DNA of 64,000 bases from Pseudomonas campi (GTDB lineage Bacteria > Pseudomonadota > Gammaproteobacteria > Pseudomonadales > Pseudomonadaceae): assembly GCF_013200955.2 (NCBI RefSeq), contig NZ_CP053697.2, forward strand, positions 2,170,001 through 2,234,000, read 5' to 3'. Position numbers and translations under genes: made by a program. Shown one piece after another: positions 16,379 to 27,100 of this stretch; the stretch's first letter is position 1, and the number at the start of each line of letters is the position of its first letter. Below the pieces are notes generated by a model. That model saw only the letters and a program-made list of their open reading frames with translations, was not told the origin of the DNA and made no database searches.

Positions 16379-16747
16379 ATGACCCAGCGCCTGCACTTTC
16401 CCTACGCCTTCGATGGCCACGGCCGCAGCCGCGAGGCCGATGAAGCCAGCTGGATCCGCGGCCTGATCGAGCAGGTGCTGTTTACCGCGCCCGGCGAACG
16501 GGTGATGCGCCCGGACTTCGGCAGCGGCCTGCGCGAGCTGGTGTTCGCGCCCAACAGCCCGGAGCTGGCCGCCACCGTGCAGTTCCTCGTGCAGGGCGCG
16601 CTGCAGCAATGGCTGGCCGACCTGATCCTGGTCGAATCGGTCGAGGTCAGCGCCGTCGAGGCGCGCCTGGCGGTGCAGGTGCAGTACCGCATCCGCCGCA
16701 CCAACCAGAGGCGCGAGGACAGCTTCGTCCAGGGAGCGACGCCATGA
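16379..16747 (+). CDS. gp25-like baseplate wedge protein (Pvc9-like)
   Basis: 122 aa. LHFPYAFDGHGRSREADEASWIRGLIEQVLFTAPGERVMRPDFGSGLRELVFAPNS contains the GPW/gp25 family core, with PGERVMRPDFGSGL and its inner-wedge role linking baseplate and sheath. The start follows the PAAR stop within 2 bp. It overlaps the next gene by 4 bp. Confidence 0.92.
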   Translation: MTQRLHFPYAFDGHGRSREADEASWIRGLIEQVLFTAPGERVMRPDFGSGLRELVFAPNSPELAATVQFLVQGALQQWLADLILVESVEVSAVEARLAVQVQYRIRRTNQRREDSFVQGATP

Positions 16748-19314
16748 TCTACCACTGCTGCGAAGAGAACCGCCGCGCGCTGGTGGATGCCCACCCCAGC
16801 CTCAACGGCATCGACTACCTGGAGGTGCTCGACCTCGACGCACCGCCCGGCAGCCCGCGCCAGCGCACCCTGCTGGTCCGCCTGCTCAAGCCGGTGCCGG
16901 CCGGGCTGAGCGTGGACAACCTGCACATCAGCGGCGGCGAACGCGTGCGCCGGGTGAGCGTCGAGTGGCTCGGCATCGCCAGCACGCCACCGGCCCAGGC
17001 CAGCGCCGCCGAGCAGGCTCTGTTCCTAGCTCTGGTGGAGCCCGAGCATGTGCTGGTGCTGCGCACCGACACCGATGGCGACCACTCCACCTACCACCTG
17101 CGGCTAGGCCAGGCCGGCTCCCTCGACACGCCACTGGAGGATTTCGACCCGCGTCTGTCGGCTGTGGACTTCGCCTTCAAGGTCGAGTGCCCCAGCGATT
17201 TCGACTGCCGCCCGCAACAGGACTGTGCCGAGCCCGCCACGCCGGCGCCGGACATCAACTACCTGGCCCGCGACTACGCCAGCCTGCGCCGCCTGGTGAT
17301 GGATCGCCTGGCCCGGCAGATGCCCGGCTGGCGCGACCGCAGCCCGGCCGACCTGGCCACCACCCTGGGCGAGCTGATCGCCTATGTCGGCGACCTGCAG
17401 CACTACCAGCTCGACGCCGTCACCACCGAGGCCTACCTGCATACCGCGCGCAAGCGCAGCAGCCTGCGCCGCCATGCCCTGCTGGTGGACTACCAGCTGC
17501 ACGAGGGCTGCAACGCCCGCGCCTGGCTGCATCTACAGGTCAGCGGCGGGCCCTTCCCGCTGCCGGACGGGTTGCGTTTCTATACCCGCGTGCCGGGCGT
17601 GCCGCCGCGCATCCTCAGCGACTCGCCGGAGGAACGCCAGGCGCTGCAAAGCTCACCCCTGGTGTTCGAACCGATGCACCAGGCCAGCCTGAACCAGGCG
17701 CACAACCGCCTGTTCTTCCACACCTGGAGTGACGCCCGCTGCTGCCTGGCGAGCGGTGCCACCGCCGCTACCCTGCGCGGCCACCTGCCGGACCTGGCGG
17801 TGGGCGACGTGCTGGTGTTGCAGGAAGTGCTCGGCCCGCTCACTGGCGAGGCGGCCGACGCCGATCCTGCGCGGCGCCACGCGGTGCGTCTGACCCAGGT
17901 GCGCGCCTTCGACGGCGCGGACCCACTGCTCGATCCGCTGGACGACAGCGAAATTACCGAGATCGCCTGGCACGCCGACGACGCCCTGCCCTTTGCCCTG
18001 TGCATCTCCAGCGAAACCGACGAGGCCCACGGCAGCCTGCAGCTGGACGATGTCAGCGTGGCGCTGGGCAATATCGTCCTGGTCGACCACGGCCGCAGCG
18101 TTATTGGCGAAGCATTGGGCAGCGTGCCGGCGCCCAGGATGCAGTACCCGGCCAGCGGCGGCGCCTGTCTGCGCGTGGCGCCAGAGCCGTTGCCGCCGCG
18201 CTATCGCCCGTTGCTGGCCGAGGGCCCGGTGACCCACCGCGGCCGCGTGGTGCGGCGGGTGCTGGATGGCGGCCTGCTGCGCCGCGAGTGGGTGCTGTTC
18301 GACCCACAGGCCTCGGCAAGTAGCGCGCTGCACTGGCGCGCCGCCGACGCGATCCCCGCCCTGCGCCTGGAAAGCGGCCTGGAGGCTAGCCCGGAACACT
18401 GGAACGTGCAGCGCAACTTGCTGGACAGCAAGGCAGAGGACCGCCACTTCGTCGTCGAGGCCGAGCACGATGGCAGCACCCACCTGCGCTTCGGCGACGA
18501 CCGCCACGGCCGCCGGCCGGACAGCGGCATGGACTTTCGCGCCTATTACCGGGTCGGCAACGGCCCGGCTGGTAATGTCGGCGCGGCCAGCATTGCCCAT
18601 GTGGTCAGCGCCGAGGCGCGCATCGAGGCGGTGAGCAACCCGCTGCCGGCCCACGGCGGCATCGCCGCGGAGAACCAGGCCGAGCTGCGCCGCGCGGCGC
18701 CGCAGGCGTTCCGCACCCAGGAGCGGGCAGTCACCCCGGCCGACTACGCCGAAGTCACCGAACGCCTGGACGGCGTGCAGCGCGCCGCTGCAGGGCTGCG
18801 CTGGACCGGCAGCTGGCACACGGTGTTCGTTACCGTCGATCGCGAGGGCGGCGAGCCGGTCGATGCGCCGTTCGCCGAGAACGTGGTCGAGCACCTCGAC
18901 CGCTACCGCATGGCCGGCCATGACCTGCGGGTGAACGAGCCGCTGCATGTGTCGCTGGAGATCGACCTGCTGGTCTGCGTCAAGGCCGGCTACTTCCGCA
19001 GCGATGTACGCCACGGCCTGCTCGACGTGCTGGGTAGCCGTCAGCGCGGCGACGGCACACGCGGCCTGTTTCACCCGGACAACTTCAGCTTCGGCCAGAC
19101 CTTCTTCCTCAGCCCGCTGTACGCCGCCGCGCGCACCGTGCCCGGCGTGGCTTCGGTGCAGGTGACGCGCTTCCAGCGCCAGGGCCAGATCGACCCCAAA
19201 CCACTGGCCGATGGCTTCATGGCGCTCGGCCGCCTGGAAATCGTGCGCCTCGACAACGATCCCAATTTTCCGGAGCACGGCGTGCTGCGGCTCAACCTGC
19301 ATGGAGGCAAGTGA
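16744..19314 (+). CDS. Baseplate J-like wedge protein (Pvc11-like)
   Basis: 856 aa from the ATG overlapping the gp25 stop. Key segments: PDINYLARDYASLRRLVMDRLARQMPGW, DLATTLGELIAYVGDLQHYQLDAVTTEAYLHTA, DGSTHLRFGDDRHGRRP and VTPADYAEVTERLDGVQRAAA. These match the large "putative baseplate assembly protein" family of eCIS clusters, related to phage gpJ/gp6. It makes the baseplate ring that triggers sheath contraction. Confidence 0.9.
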   Translation: MIYHCCEENRRALVDAHPSLNGIDYLEVLDLDAPPGSPRQRTLLVRLLKPVPAGLSVDNLHISGGERVRRVSVEWLGIASTPPAQASAAEQALFLALVEPEHVLVLRTDTDGDHSTYHLRLGQAGSLDTPLEDFDPRLSAVDFAFKVECPSDFDCRPQQDCAEPATPAPDINYLARDYASLRRLVMDRLARQMPGWRDRSPADLATTLGELIAYVGDLQHYQLDAVTTEAYLHTARKRSSLRRHALLVDYQLHEGCNARAWLHLQVSGGPFPLPDGLRFYTRVPGVPPRILSDSPEERQALQSSPLVFEPMHQASLNQAHNRLFFHTWSDARCCLASGATAATLRGHLPDLAVGDVLVLQEVLGPLTGEAADADPARRHAVRLTQVRAFDGADPLLDPLDDSEITEIAWHADDALPFALCISSETDEAHGSLQLDDVSVALGNIVLVDHGRSVIGEALGSVPAPRMQYPASGGACLRVAPEPLPPRYRPLLAEGPVTHRGRVVRRVLDGGLLRREWVLFDPQASASSALHWRAADAIPALRLESGLEASPEHWNVQRNLLDSKAEDRHFVVEAEHDGSTHLRFGDDRHGRRPDSGMDFRAYYRVGNGPAGNVGAASIAHVVSAEARIEAVSNPLPAHGGIAAENQAELRRAAPQAFRTQERAVTPADYAEVTERLDGVQRAAAGLRWTGSWHTVFVTVDREGGEPVDAPFAENVVEHLDRYRMAGHDLRVNEPLHVSLEIDLLVCVKAGYFRSDVRHGLLDVLGSRQRGDGTRGLFHPDNFSFGQTFFLSPLYAAARTVPGVASVQVTRFQRQGQIDPKPLADGFMALGRLEIVRLDNDPNFPEHGVLRLNLHGGK

Positions 19315-22097
19315 TGGCCAGCAAAACTGATTGTGACTGCTGCACCGGCGTGGACGCCGACACCCCGCAGCGCATCGACAACCCGCCGGGGCTGCCGGCG
19401 ATCGACTATCGCATCGGCCGCCATGGCGACTTCATGGACAGCCTGCAGGCGCGCCTGTCCAGCGCCGAATATCCGGCCCTGGCTGCCTTCACCAGCCGCG
19501 AGGCCAGCGACTTCACCCTGGCGCTGTCCGACGCCCTGGCCTGCTCGCTGGACGTGCTCGGCTTCTACACCGAGCGCTACGCCCAGGAGCACTACCTGCG
19601 CACCGCCACCGAGCAGCTGTCGGTGCGGCAGATGGCACGCCTGATCGGCTACCGGCCGGCGCCGGGCGTAGCGGCCTCCACCCACCTGGCGTTCACCCTG
19701 CAGAGCGCGCCGGGCATGCCCAGCGAGCCGATCGTCATTCCAGTCGGCAGCAAGGTGCAGAGCGTGCCCGGCCAGGACGAACAGGCGCAGACCTTCGAGA
19801 CCCTCGCCCCGGCGCCGGCCCGCGCCGCCTGGAACGCCATTCCGGCCCAGGCCAGCCGCGCCTGGCGCCCGCGCAAGGGCGACACCGAGCTGTGGCTGGC
19901 CGGGGTTCTTCACCAGCTGCAGGTGGGCGACGCCATCCTCATCGTCGGCGACGAGCGTCTCAGCGACCCTGGCAGCGAGCGCTGGGACGTGCGCGTGCTG
20001 GCCAAGGTCGAAGCCGATAGCGAGAACGGGCGCACCCGTCTGCAATGGAATCACCCGCTGGGCAGCGGCTTCCCGGCAATGAGCCCGAGTGGCGCCGGTG
20101 CCCGGGTGTTTGCCCTGCGCCAGCGCACGGCGCTGTTCGGTCACAACGCGCCCGATCCCAACCTGTTCGGCCCGGACAACCCGCAGATCGGCCACCAGAT
20201 CGACAAGACCACGACCAACAACTGGCGCTGGGCCAACTTCACAGTCGATCCGGCCGCCGTCGACCTGGACACCGACAACGCCAAGATCGTCGCCGGCAGC
20301 TGGTTCGCCCTGGTCTCCAACAACCCGGCCTATGGCAGCGCCGACCTGCCCGGCTATGTCGAGCTGTACCGCGCCATGCGGGTGATCCATCGCACCCGCA
20401 GCGCTTTCGCCCTGTCCGGCAAGATCACCCGCATCACCCCGGACACCGACGAGAACCTCAGCTCCACCACCTTCCCGCTGCGCCAGACCCTGGTGCTGGC
20501 CCACAGCGAGGCGCTGGAGACGCTGGCCACGCCGCTGTTCCACCCAGCGTATGGCGATCTTCTCGAACTCGACCGGCGCGTCGACGGCCTGCAGCCGGGC
20601 CAGGCCCTGGCGCTGTCCGGCCGGCGCCAGCGCATCGCCCTGCTCGCCAGCGGCCTGGCCCTGCAGCTGGACCTGGGCGGCAGCGTGGCGCTGGAGCAAG
20701 GCGATGAGCTGTTCATGCTCAGCGCCGCCGACCGCCTGTTCGGCAGCATCCCGGTGGCGCTAGGCGCCGAAGAGTTCGCCGGGCTGCTTGGCAGCGCGTC
20801 GGTCAACCTGCGCTTGCAGGTGCTGGATCGCGACGGGCGCAGCGGCCGCTTGCAGGCCAAGGCCAGCCAGATTCGCCTGGCCGTGGGCCACAAGGACGAT
20901 CCGCTGGTGCGTCAGATCGCTTTTATCGGCGACACCGAGAATGCCCTCAGTCACGACCGCGACCGCACCAGCCTCAAGCTGCAGACGCCGTTGCAGCATG
21001 TGTTCGAGCGCGCCACCTTGCGCATCAACGCCAACGTCGCCCCGGCCAGCCACGGCGAGACGGTCGAGGCCATCCTTGGTGACGGCAACGCGGCCCAGGC
21101 CAACCAGCGCTTCGCACTCAACCAGGCGCCACTGACCTACCTCAGCGCCAGCACACCCAGTGGCCGCGCCTCGTCCCTGGAACTGCGGATCAACGACGTG
21201 CTGTGGAGCGAGGCGCCGACCCTGTACCACGCGGCCGCCAATGCGCGCAGCTACGAAACCAGCCAGGACGAGGCCGGCTACACCACCCTGCAGTTCGGCG
21301 ACGGCAACGAGGGCGCGCGCCTGCCCAGCGGCCACAGCAACGTGCGCGTGCGCTACCGCAAGGGCCTCGGCGGCGCCGGCAACCTGCCCGCCGGCAAGCT
21401 CACCACCCTGCTCTCGCGCCCGCTTGGCGTCAGCGAGGTGGTCAACCCGGTGCCGGCCAGCGGCGGCGAGGATGGTGAATCGCTGGACCAGGCTCGCGGC
21501 AACGCGCCGCTGACGGTGCTGACCCTGGACCGCGCCGTGTCCATCGCCGACTACGCCAACTTCGCCCGCGCCTTCGCCGGTATCGACAAGGCCCACGCCC
21601 TGTGGATTCCCAGTGGCCCGGCACGTGGCGTGTTCCTCAGCCTGGCCGGTGCGCAAGGCGCGACGGTGGCCGAGGGCGACGCCGTGTATGCCTCGCTGCG
21701 CGCCGCGCTGCTGGCCTACGGCGACCCACTGGTGCCGCTGCGCATGGTCGGCTACACCGATGCGCGCTTCCGTTGCCGCCTGGCGGTCAAGGTGCTGGCT
21801 GAATACGAGGGTGATCTGGTGCTCAGCCAGGTGGAGGCCGCGCTGCGCGAACATTTCGGCTTCGCCAAGCGCGATTTCGGCCAGACCGTGTCGGTCGACG
21901 AGCTGGCGGCGGTGGCCCACGGCATCGCCGGGGTGCAGGCGGTGCAGGTCAGCCGTCTGTATCGCCAGGGCCAGCCGCCGGGCCTGGCACCACGCCTGTA
22001 TGCCGCGCTGCCGGTGGCCTCGCTCAGCGGCCTGCCGCAGGCGGCGGAGCTGCTGACCCTGGCCGACGCCCCACTGGAACTGGAGGTGCTGCCATGA
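19314..22097 (+). CDS. Second baseplate J-like wedge protein (Pvc12-like)
   Basis: 927 aa from an ATG overlapping the preceding TGA (an in-frame GTG at 19311 is also possible). The N-terminus carries a Cys cluster (CDCCTG) followed by the family-typical PPGLPAIDYRIGRHGDFMDSLQARLSS. Middle and C-terminal segments include LQFGDGNEGARLPSGHSNVRVRYRKGLG and VSIADYANFARAFAGIDKAHALW. It is distinct from the previous J protein but of the same superfamily, giving the two wedge components seen in PVC/Afp. Confidence 0.9.
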   Translation: MASKTDCDCCTGVDADTPQRIDNPPGLPAIDYRIGRHGDFMDSLQARLSSAEYPALAAFTSREASDFTLALSDALACSLDVLGFYTERYAQEHYLRTATEQLSVRQMARLIGYRPAPGVAASTHLAFTLQSAPGMPSEPIVIPVGSKVQSVPGQDEQAQTFETLAPAPARAAWNAIPAQASRAWRPRKGDTELWLAGVLHQLQVGDAILIVGDERLSDPGSERWDVRVLAKVEADSENGRTRLQWNHPLGSGFPAMSPSGAGARVFALRQRTALFGHNAPDPNLFGPDNPQIGHQIDKTTTNNWRWANFTVDPAAVDLDTDNAKIVAGSWFALVSNNPAYGSADLPGYVELYRAMRVIHRTRSAFALSGKITRITPDTDENLSSTTFPLRQTLVLAHSEALETLATPLFHPAYGDLLELDRRVDGLQPGQALALSGRRQRIALLASGLALQLDLGGSVALEQGDELFMLSAADRLFGSIPVALGAEEFAGLLGSASVNLRLQVLDRDGRSGRLQAKASQIRLAVGHKDDPLVRQIAFIGDTENALSHDRDRTSLKLQTPLQHVFERATLRINANVAPASHGETVEAILGDGNAAQANQRFALNQAPLTYLSASTPSGRASSLELRINDVLWSEAPTLYHAAANARSYETSQDEAGYTTLQFGDGNEGARLPSGHSNVRVRYRKGLGGAGNLPAGKLTTLLSRPLGVSEVVNPVPASGGEDGESLDQARGNAPLTVLTLDRAVSIADYANFARAFAGIDKAHALWIPSGPARGVFLSLAGAQGATVAEGDAVYASLRAALLAYGDPLVPLRMVGYTDARFRCRLAVKVLAEYEGDLVLSQVEAALREHFGFAKRDFGQTVSVDELAAVAHGIAGVQAVQVSRLYRQGQPPGLAPRLYAALPVASLSGLPQAAELLTLADAPLELEVLP

Positions 22098-24172
22098 GCC
22101 TGGATGCGCAAGCGCTGTTCGCCCTGCTGCCGGCCATCCACCGCATCCGCGATGCGGAACTGGCGGAGGCCGAAGGCTTCGAGCGCGGCCCGCTGGAGGA
22201 GCTGGTGGCTTTGCTGGCCGAGCAGCTGGGCATCGCCGAAGAAGGCCTGGAACAGCTCTACGACGACCTGTTCATCGAGACCTGCGCCGACTGGGTGGTG
22301 CCCTATATCGGCGACCTGATCGGCTACCAGGGCCTGCATCAGGTGGTGCCCAAGGTCGCCAGCCCGCGCGCCGAGGTCGCCCACACCATTGCCCTGCGTC
22401 GGCGCAAAGGCACCGCCACCGTGCTGGAACAGCTGGCCCGCGACGTCACCGGCTGGGACGCCCGCGCCGTCGAGTACTTCCAGCGCCTGTGCGCCACCCA
22501 GTACATGAACCACCCGCGACCGCAGGCGCTGCAGGCCCCCGACCTGCGTCAGGAACAGGCGCTGGAGTGGCTGGGCACAGCCTTCGAGACGGCCAACCGC
22601 AGCGTCGACGTGCGCCGCATCGAGACCGGTCGCGGCCGGCACAACATCCCCAACGTCGGCCTGCACCTGTGGCGCATCCAGGCCTACTCGCGCAGCCAGG
22701 CGCCCTGTCTGCGCGCCGGCCCACGACGCTACCGGGCCAGCCCGCTGGGCCACGACCTGGCGCTGTACAACAAACCACGGGTGGAGGACGACATCGGCCA
22801 CCTGGCCGAGCCGGACAACGTGCCCTGGCCGCTGTCGCGCCGGCGCCTGGAGGCGCACCTGGCGCGGCATTACGGGGTGCGCGCCAATGCCGGCGCGCCG
22901 CTGGACAACCCGGCGCCGAGCCTGGAGCTGTGGGTCGACGGCACGCTGATCGAGCGCGAGCAGATCTGCATCTGCCACCTCGGCGACGACGGTGCCGGCT
23001 GGGCCCACACGCCACCGGCGGACGGCACCTATTCCATCGACCCGCTGCTAGGGCGCATCGCCCTGCCCGGCGACGCCCCGGACCCCGCCGAGGTGCAGCT
23101 GACCTGGCACGAAGGCTTCTCGGCCGATATCGGCGGCGGCGAATACGAGCGCGGCGCCGACCTGCCCACGCCACCACTCGGCCGCCTGGTGGTGCGGGTG
23201 CCAGATGATCAGCCGACGCTGGTGGCGGCGCTGACCGAGATCGCCGGCGACGGGGTGGTGGAAATCACCGACAACGGCCGCTATGAGGAGGCGCTGGATA
23301 TCCAGGTGGCGGCAGATGGCGCCGTGGAAATCCGCGCGCGCAACGGCAGGCGCCCGGTCCTGGCACTTAGCCAGTTGAGCATCAGCGGCGCGGCAGACAG
23401 CGCCTGCCTGCTCAACGGCCTGCTGATCAGCGGCGCGCCACTGCAGGTAGCGGCCGGCGCCGGCAACCTGCTGGCCCGTCTGCAACTGGACCACTGCACC
23501 CTGGTGCCCGGCATCGCGCTAGATGCCGGCGGCCAACCGCTGCAGCCTGCCAGCCCGAGCCTGCTGCTGGAGATCGCCAGCCTGCAGACGCGCATCTCGC
23601 GCAGCCTGGTCGGCGCCATCCGCGCCCACGAACACGCCGTGGTGCAGGCCAGCGATAGCCTGATCGACGCCACCGCCCGCGACGGCGTGGCCTTCGCCGC
23701 CATGGATGGCGAAGCACCGGGCGCGGCGCTGTCGCTGGATGCCTGCACGCTGATCGGCAAGCTGCACACCAGCGAGGTCGGGCTGATCTCCAACAGCATC
23801 CTGTTCGCCGCGCTGGCGCCGGCTGACAGCTGGACGGTACCGGTACGCGCCGAGCGCAAACAGGTCGGTTGCGTGCGCTTCAGCTGGCTGCCGTTCAACT
23901 CGATCCTGCCCCGCCGCCACCGTTGCCAGCCCGATTCCAGCGCGGCCGCCCGGCACATCGCACCGCGTTTCACCTCGCTGCGCTACGGCACTCCCGCCTA
24001 CGGCCAGCTCGCTACCTCTACCGCGGCGGAAATCCTCCAGGGCGCCGACGACGAGAGCGAAATGGGCGTGTTCCACCAGCTGTATGGCGCACAACGGGTC
24101 ACCAACCTGCGCATCCGTCTCGCGGAATACCTGCGAGTCGGGCTGCGCGCCGGCATCTTTCACGAATCCTGA
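22094..24172 (+). CDS. eCIS tail protein (phage tail protein I-like N-terminus)
   Basis: 692 aa. N-terminal about 170 residues: LFALLPAIHRIRDAELAEAEG, YDDLFIETCADWVVPYIGDLIGYQGL and ALRRRKGTATVLEQLARDVTGWDARAVEYF, typical of the P2 gpI-like proteins that connect baseplate and fibres. The long C-terminus is probably beta-rich (IEITDNG-type turns, VEIRARNGRRPVLALSQLSISGAADSACLLNGLLISGAPL), similar to parallel beta-helix sequences. It overlaps the previous gene by 4 bp. Confidence 0.82.
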   Translation: MSLDAQALFALLPAIHRIRDAELAEAEGFERGPLEELVALLAEQLGIAEEGLEQLYDDLFIETCADWVVPYIGDLIGYQGLHQVVPKVASPRAEVAHTIALRRRKGTATVLEQLARDVTGWDARAVEYFQRLCATQYMNHPRPQALQAPDLRQEQALEWLGTAFETANRSVDVRRIETGRGRHNIPNVGLHLWRIQAYSRSQAPCLRAGPRRYRASPLGHDLALYNKPRVEDDIGHLAEPDNVPWPLSRRRLEAHLARHYGVRANAGAPLDNPAPSLELWVDGTLIEREQICICHLGDDGAGWAHTPPADGTYSIDPLLGRIALPGDAPDPAEVQLTWHEGFSADIGGGEYERGADLPTPPLGRLVVRVPDDQPTLVAALTEIAGDGVVEITDNGRYEEALDIQVAADGAVEIRARNGRRPVLALSQLSISGAADSACLLNGLLISGAPLQVAAGAGNLLARLQLDHCTLVPGIALDAGGQPLQPASPSLLLEIASLQTRISRSLVGAIRAHEHAVVQASDSLIDATARDGVAFAAMDGEAPGAALSLDACTLIGKLHTSEVGLISNSILFAALAPADSWTVPVRAERKQVGCVRFSWLPFNSILPRRHRCQPDSSAAARHIAPRFTSLRYGTPAYGQLATSTAAEILQGADDESEMGVFHQLYGAQRVTNLRIRLAEYLRVGLRAGIFHES

Positions 24173-24181
24173 GGGCGCATC

Positions 24182-27100
24182 ATGAGCTTCGATCTGAGTC
24201 GAGTCCGCTTCGACGCCCGCCGCGACTTCCTCGGCGTGGTCATGCAACAGGGTCGGGTCCAACTGGACGCCGACTGGAACGAGTGGGTGGCGCAGCTGGC
24301 CCGGCGCATCCAGGCCGGCGCGCTGGATACCTTCGGCGGCAACGTGGTGCCGCGCATCACCCCGGATGGCTTTCGTATCGAGGCCGGCGGCGGCAGCTTC
24401 ACCATCGGCGCCGGACGCATCTACGTGGACGGCCTGCTGGCGGAGAACCACGGCGCCGCGCCCAACGTCTGGGAACCGCGCCTGGCCGAGCTGACCGGCA
24501 GCGCCGCGCTAGGTTACGCCAACCAGCCCTACTACCCCAATCCGCCGGTACTGCCCCAGGGCGGGCCGCACCTGGTGTATGTCGATGTCTGGCAACGCGA
24601 CGTCACCGCAGTGGAGGCCCCCGATCTGGTCGAGAAGGCGGTCGGTGTGGACAGCACCGGACGCCTGCAAACGGTGTGGCAAGTCAAGGTGCTGGCCAAT
24701 GTCGGCAACAGCACCTGTGCCACCGAGGATGAAGATGTGCCGGGCTGGCAAGCCCTCACGGCGCCCTCGGCGGCGCGCCTGTCGACCAGTACCGGCGTGC
24801 CGAATTTCGAGCCCGACCCCTGCCAGGTGCCGCCAGCCGCCGGCTATCGCGGGCTGGAGAACCAGCTGTACCGGGTCGAAGTGCACCGCGGCGGCACTCT
24901 CGGCACTGCCACCTTCAAGTGGTCGCGGGACAACGCCACGGTGGCCTCGCGGGTCAGCCATATCAATCCGGCGCGTGATCGCATCACCGTCGAGAGCATC
25001 GGCCGCGACGATGTGCTGCGCTTCCATGACGGCGACTGGGTCGAGGTGACCGACGACTGGCGCGAGCTGCATGGCCTGCCCGGTGAGCTGCGGCGCATCC
25101 GTGTCGCCGGCGGCGTAGACGAAAGCGCGCGGACCCTGCAGTTCGACCTGGCGCTACCCGCCGGCATGTTCCCCACCAACGCCCAGCAGGCCACCCAGGC
25201 CGCGCGCAACACCCGCGTGCGGCGCTGGGACCAGGCCGGCGTGGTGCGCCGCGAGAACGGCAATCAGGTACTGGACCTCAACGCCCCAGGTGCCGCTGGC
25301 GACATCGTGATTCCCGCCGTGGGCACCCGCCTGTTTCTCGAACACGGCATCCTGGTCGAATTTGCCCTGGCCCCGGCCGGCGGCCAATTCAAGACGGGCG
25401 ACTACTGGGTATTCGCCGCGCGTACCGTGGATGCCAGCATCGAGGAACTGAATCAGGCGCCACCACTGGGCATCCACCACCATTACGCACGCCTGGCGAT
25501 GGTCAACTTCCCCGACAACGAGACCGACTGCCGCGTGTTGTGGCCGCCAATTGCCGAGGGCGAAGGCTGCGACTGCACCGTGTGCGTCAGCGCCGAGGGG
25601 CACAATAGCGGCGTGGCCACCATCCAGCAGGCCATCGACTCAATCAAGGATGTCGGTGGCACCATCTGCCTGGGCATCGGCACCTACAACCTGCGCGAAA
25701 CGCTGACCGTGGACGACGCCAACTCCCTGCGCATCCGCGGCCAGGGCTGGGGCAGCCTGCTGGTCGGCAGCCAGCCCGGCAGCGTGATCGACATCAGTGC
25801 CAGCAATGGCGTGGCCCTGGAGAACCTCAGCCTGATCGCCTCGACCAGCAGTGCCAGTAGCACGGCGGCGCTGCGCGCGCGCAACACGGTCGACCTGCGT
25901 GCCGAGCACATCAACGTGCTGTGCCTGGCCACGGGTGAAGGCACCAGCGCCGCCATCAGCCTGGGCAGCAACATGCTCGGTGTGAGCATCGACGACTGCG
26001 CCCTGGTGGCCGAACGCGGCATTGTGCGCGCCGGCGAGTACCTGCTCAGCGCCGAACTGCGGGTGACGCGCAACCTGTTCTTCTGCAGCCAGCGCGCCCT
26101 CAACCTGGACGGCATCAGCCTGCACTACGGCAACACACGGATCGACGGCAACCTGATGATCACCGGCACGCAAACGGCGCTGGTGGCCACCGGCGCGGTG
26201 CTGCCGGGTTCGCCGTTCACCATCGCCGACAACGTCATCTACACCCAGGGCGACGGTATTCGCGCCGGGGTGGATGGCCTGCGCATCCGCGATAACGAGA
26301 TCAGCGGCGCGGGCGAGCGCAGCGGCGACGGCATCGTGCTGGAGGAAGGCCTCGACCCGCAGGGCCTGAGCGACGTGCGCATCGAGGGCAACCGCCTGAG
26401 CCAACTGCAGGGCAACGCCATCCTCATCCACCAGCATCTGGACAACGCCAGCATCGCCGGCAACCTGATCGAGGGTATCGGTCTCGGTGCCCTGGTGATG
26501 GGCGAAGGCGGTTCGGCCACTACCCTGGGCGTGACCGGCAACCGCTGCCGCCACCTGGGCCTGGCGGCGAATGTCGATGGCACTGCCTATGCCGCGGTGC
26601 AGCTGATCCGCGTGCAGCGCGGCGACTTCTGCGACAACCTGATCGCCGAAGTGGCGCGCGACGCCGTGATCTCACCCGCCATCGCCGGCCTGCGCGCGGC
26701 GGCGGTCGGCCAACTGCGGGTGGTGGGCAATCGCTTCCTCGGCATCGGCCCGGATCGCAGCAGCGGCGAGATGGTTGCCATCCAGATCCTGCCACCCTTC
26801 GAGCGCAGCGTGGTCGAGGGCAACCATGTCGACCGGGTCGGCGACGACGAGCAGCAGAAACCGGTCAACGCCATCTGGCGGGCAATCCAGATAGCCCCGG
26901 TCACGCTCGGCGGCCCGGCCAACTTCAGCGTCGCCTACATGGTGCCCGCGCCGGAAAGCACCTACCTGCTCAGCGCCAACCGCGCTTATGCACTCGCGCG
27001 TCAGCCGGCCGACCTGGCGATTCAGAACAATCGTCTGCGCGCGCACCTGAGCAGTGTGCCGCTCAACCTCTGCGCCAGCCTCGAACATTGCCTGTTCGCC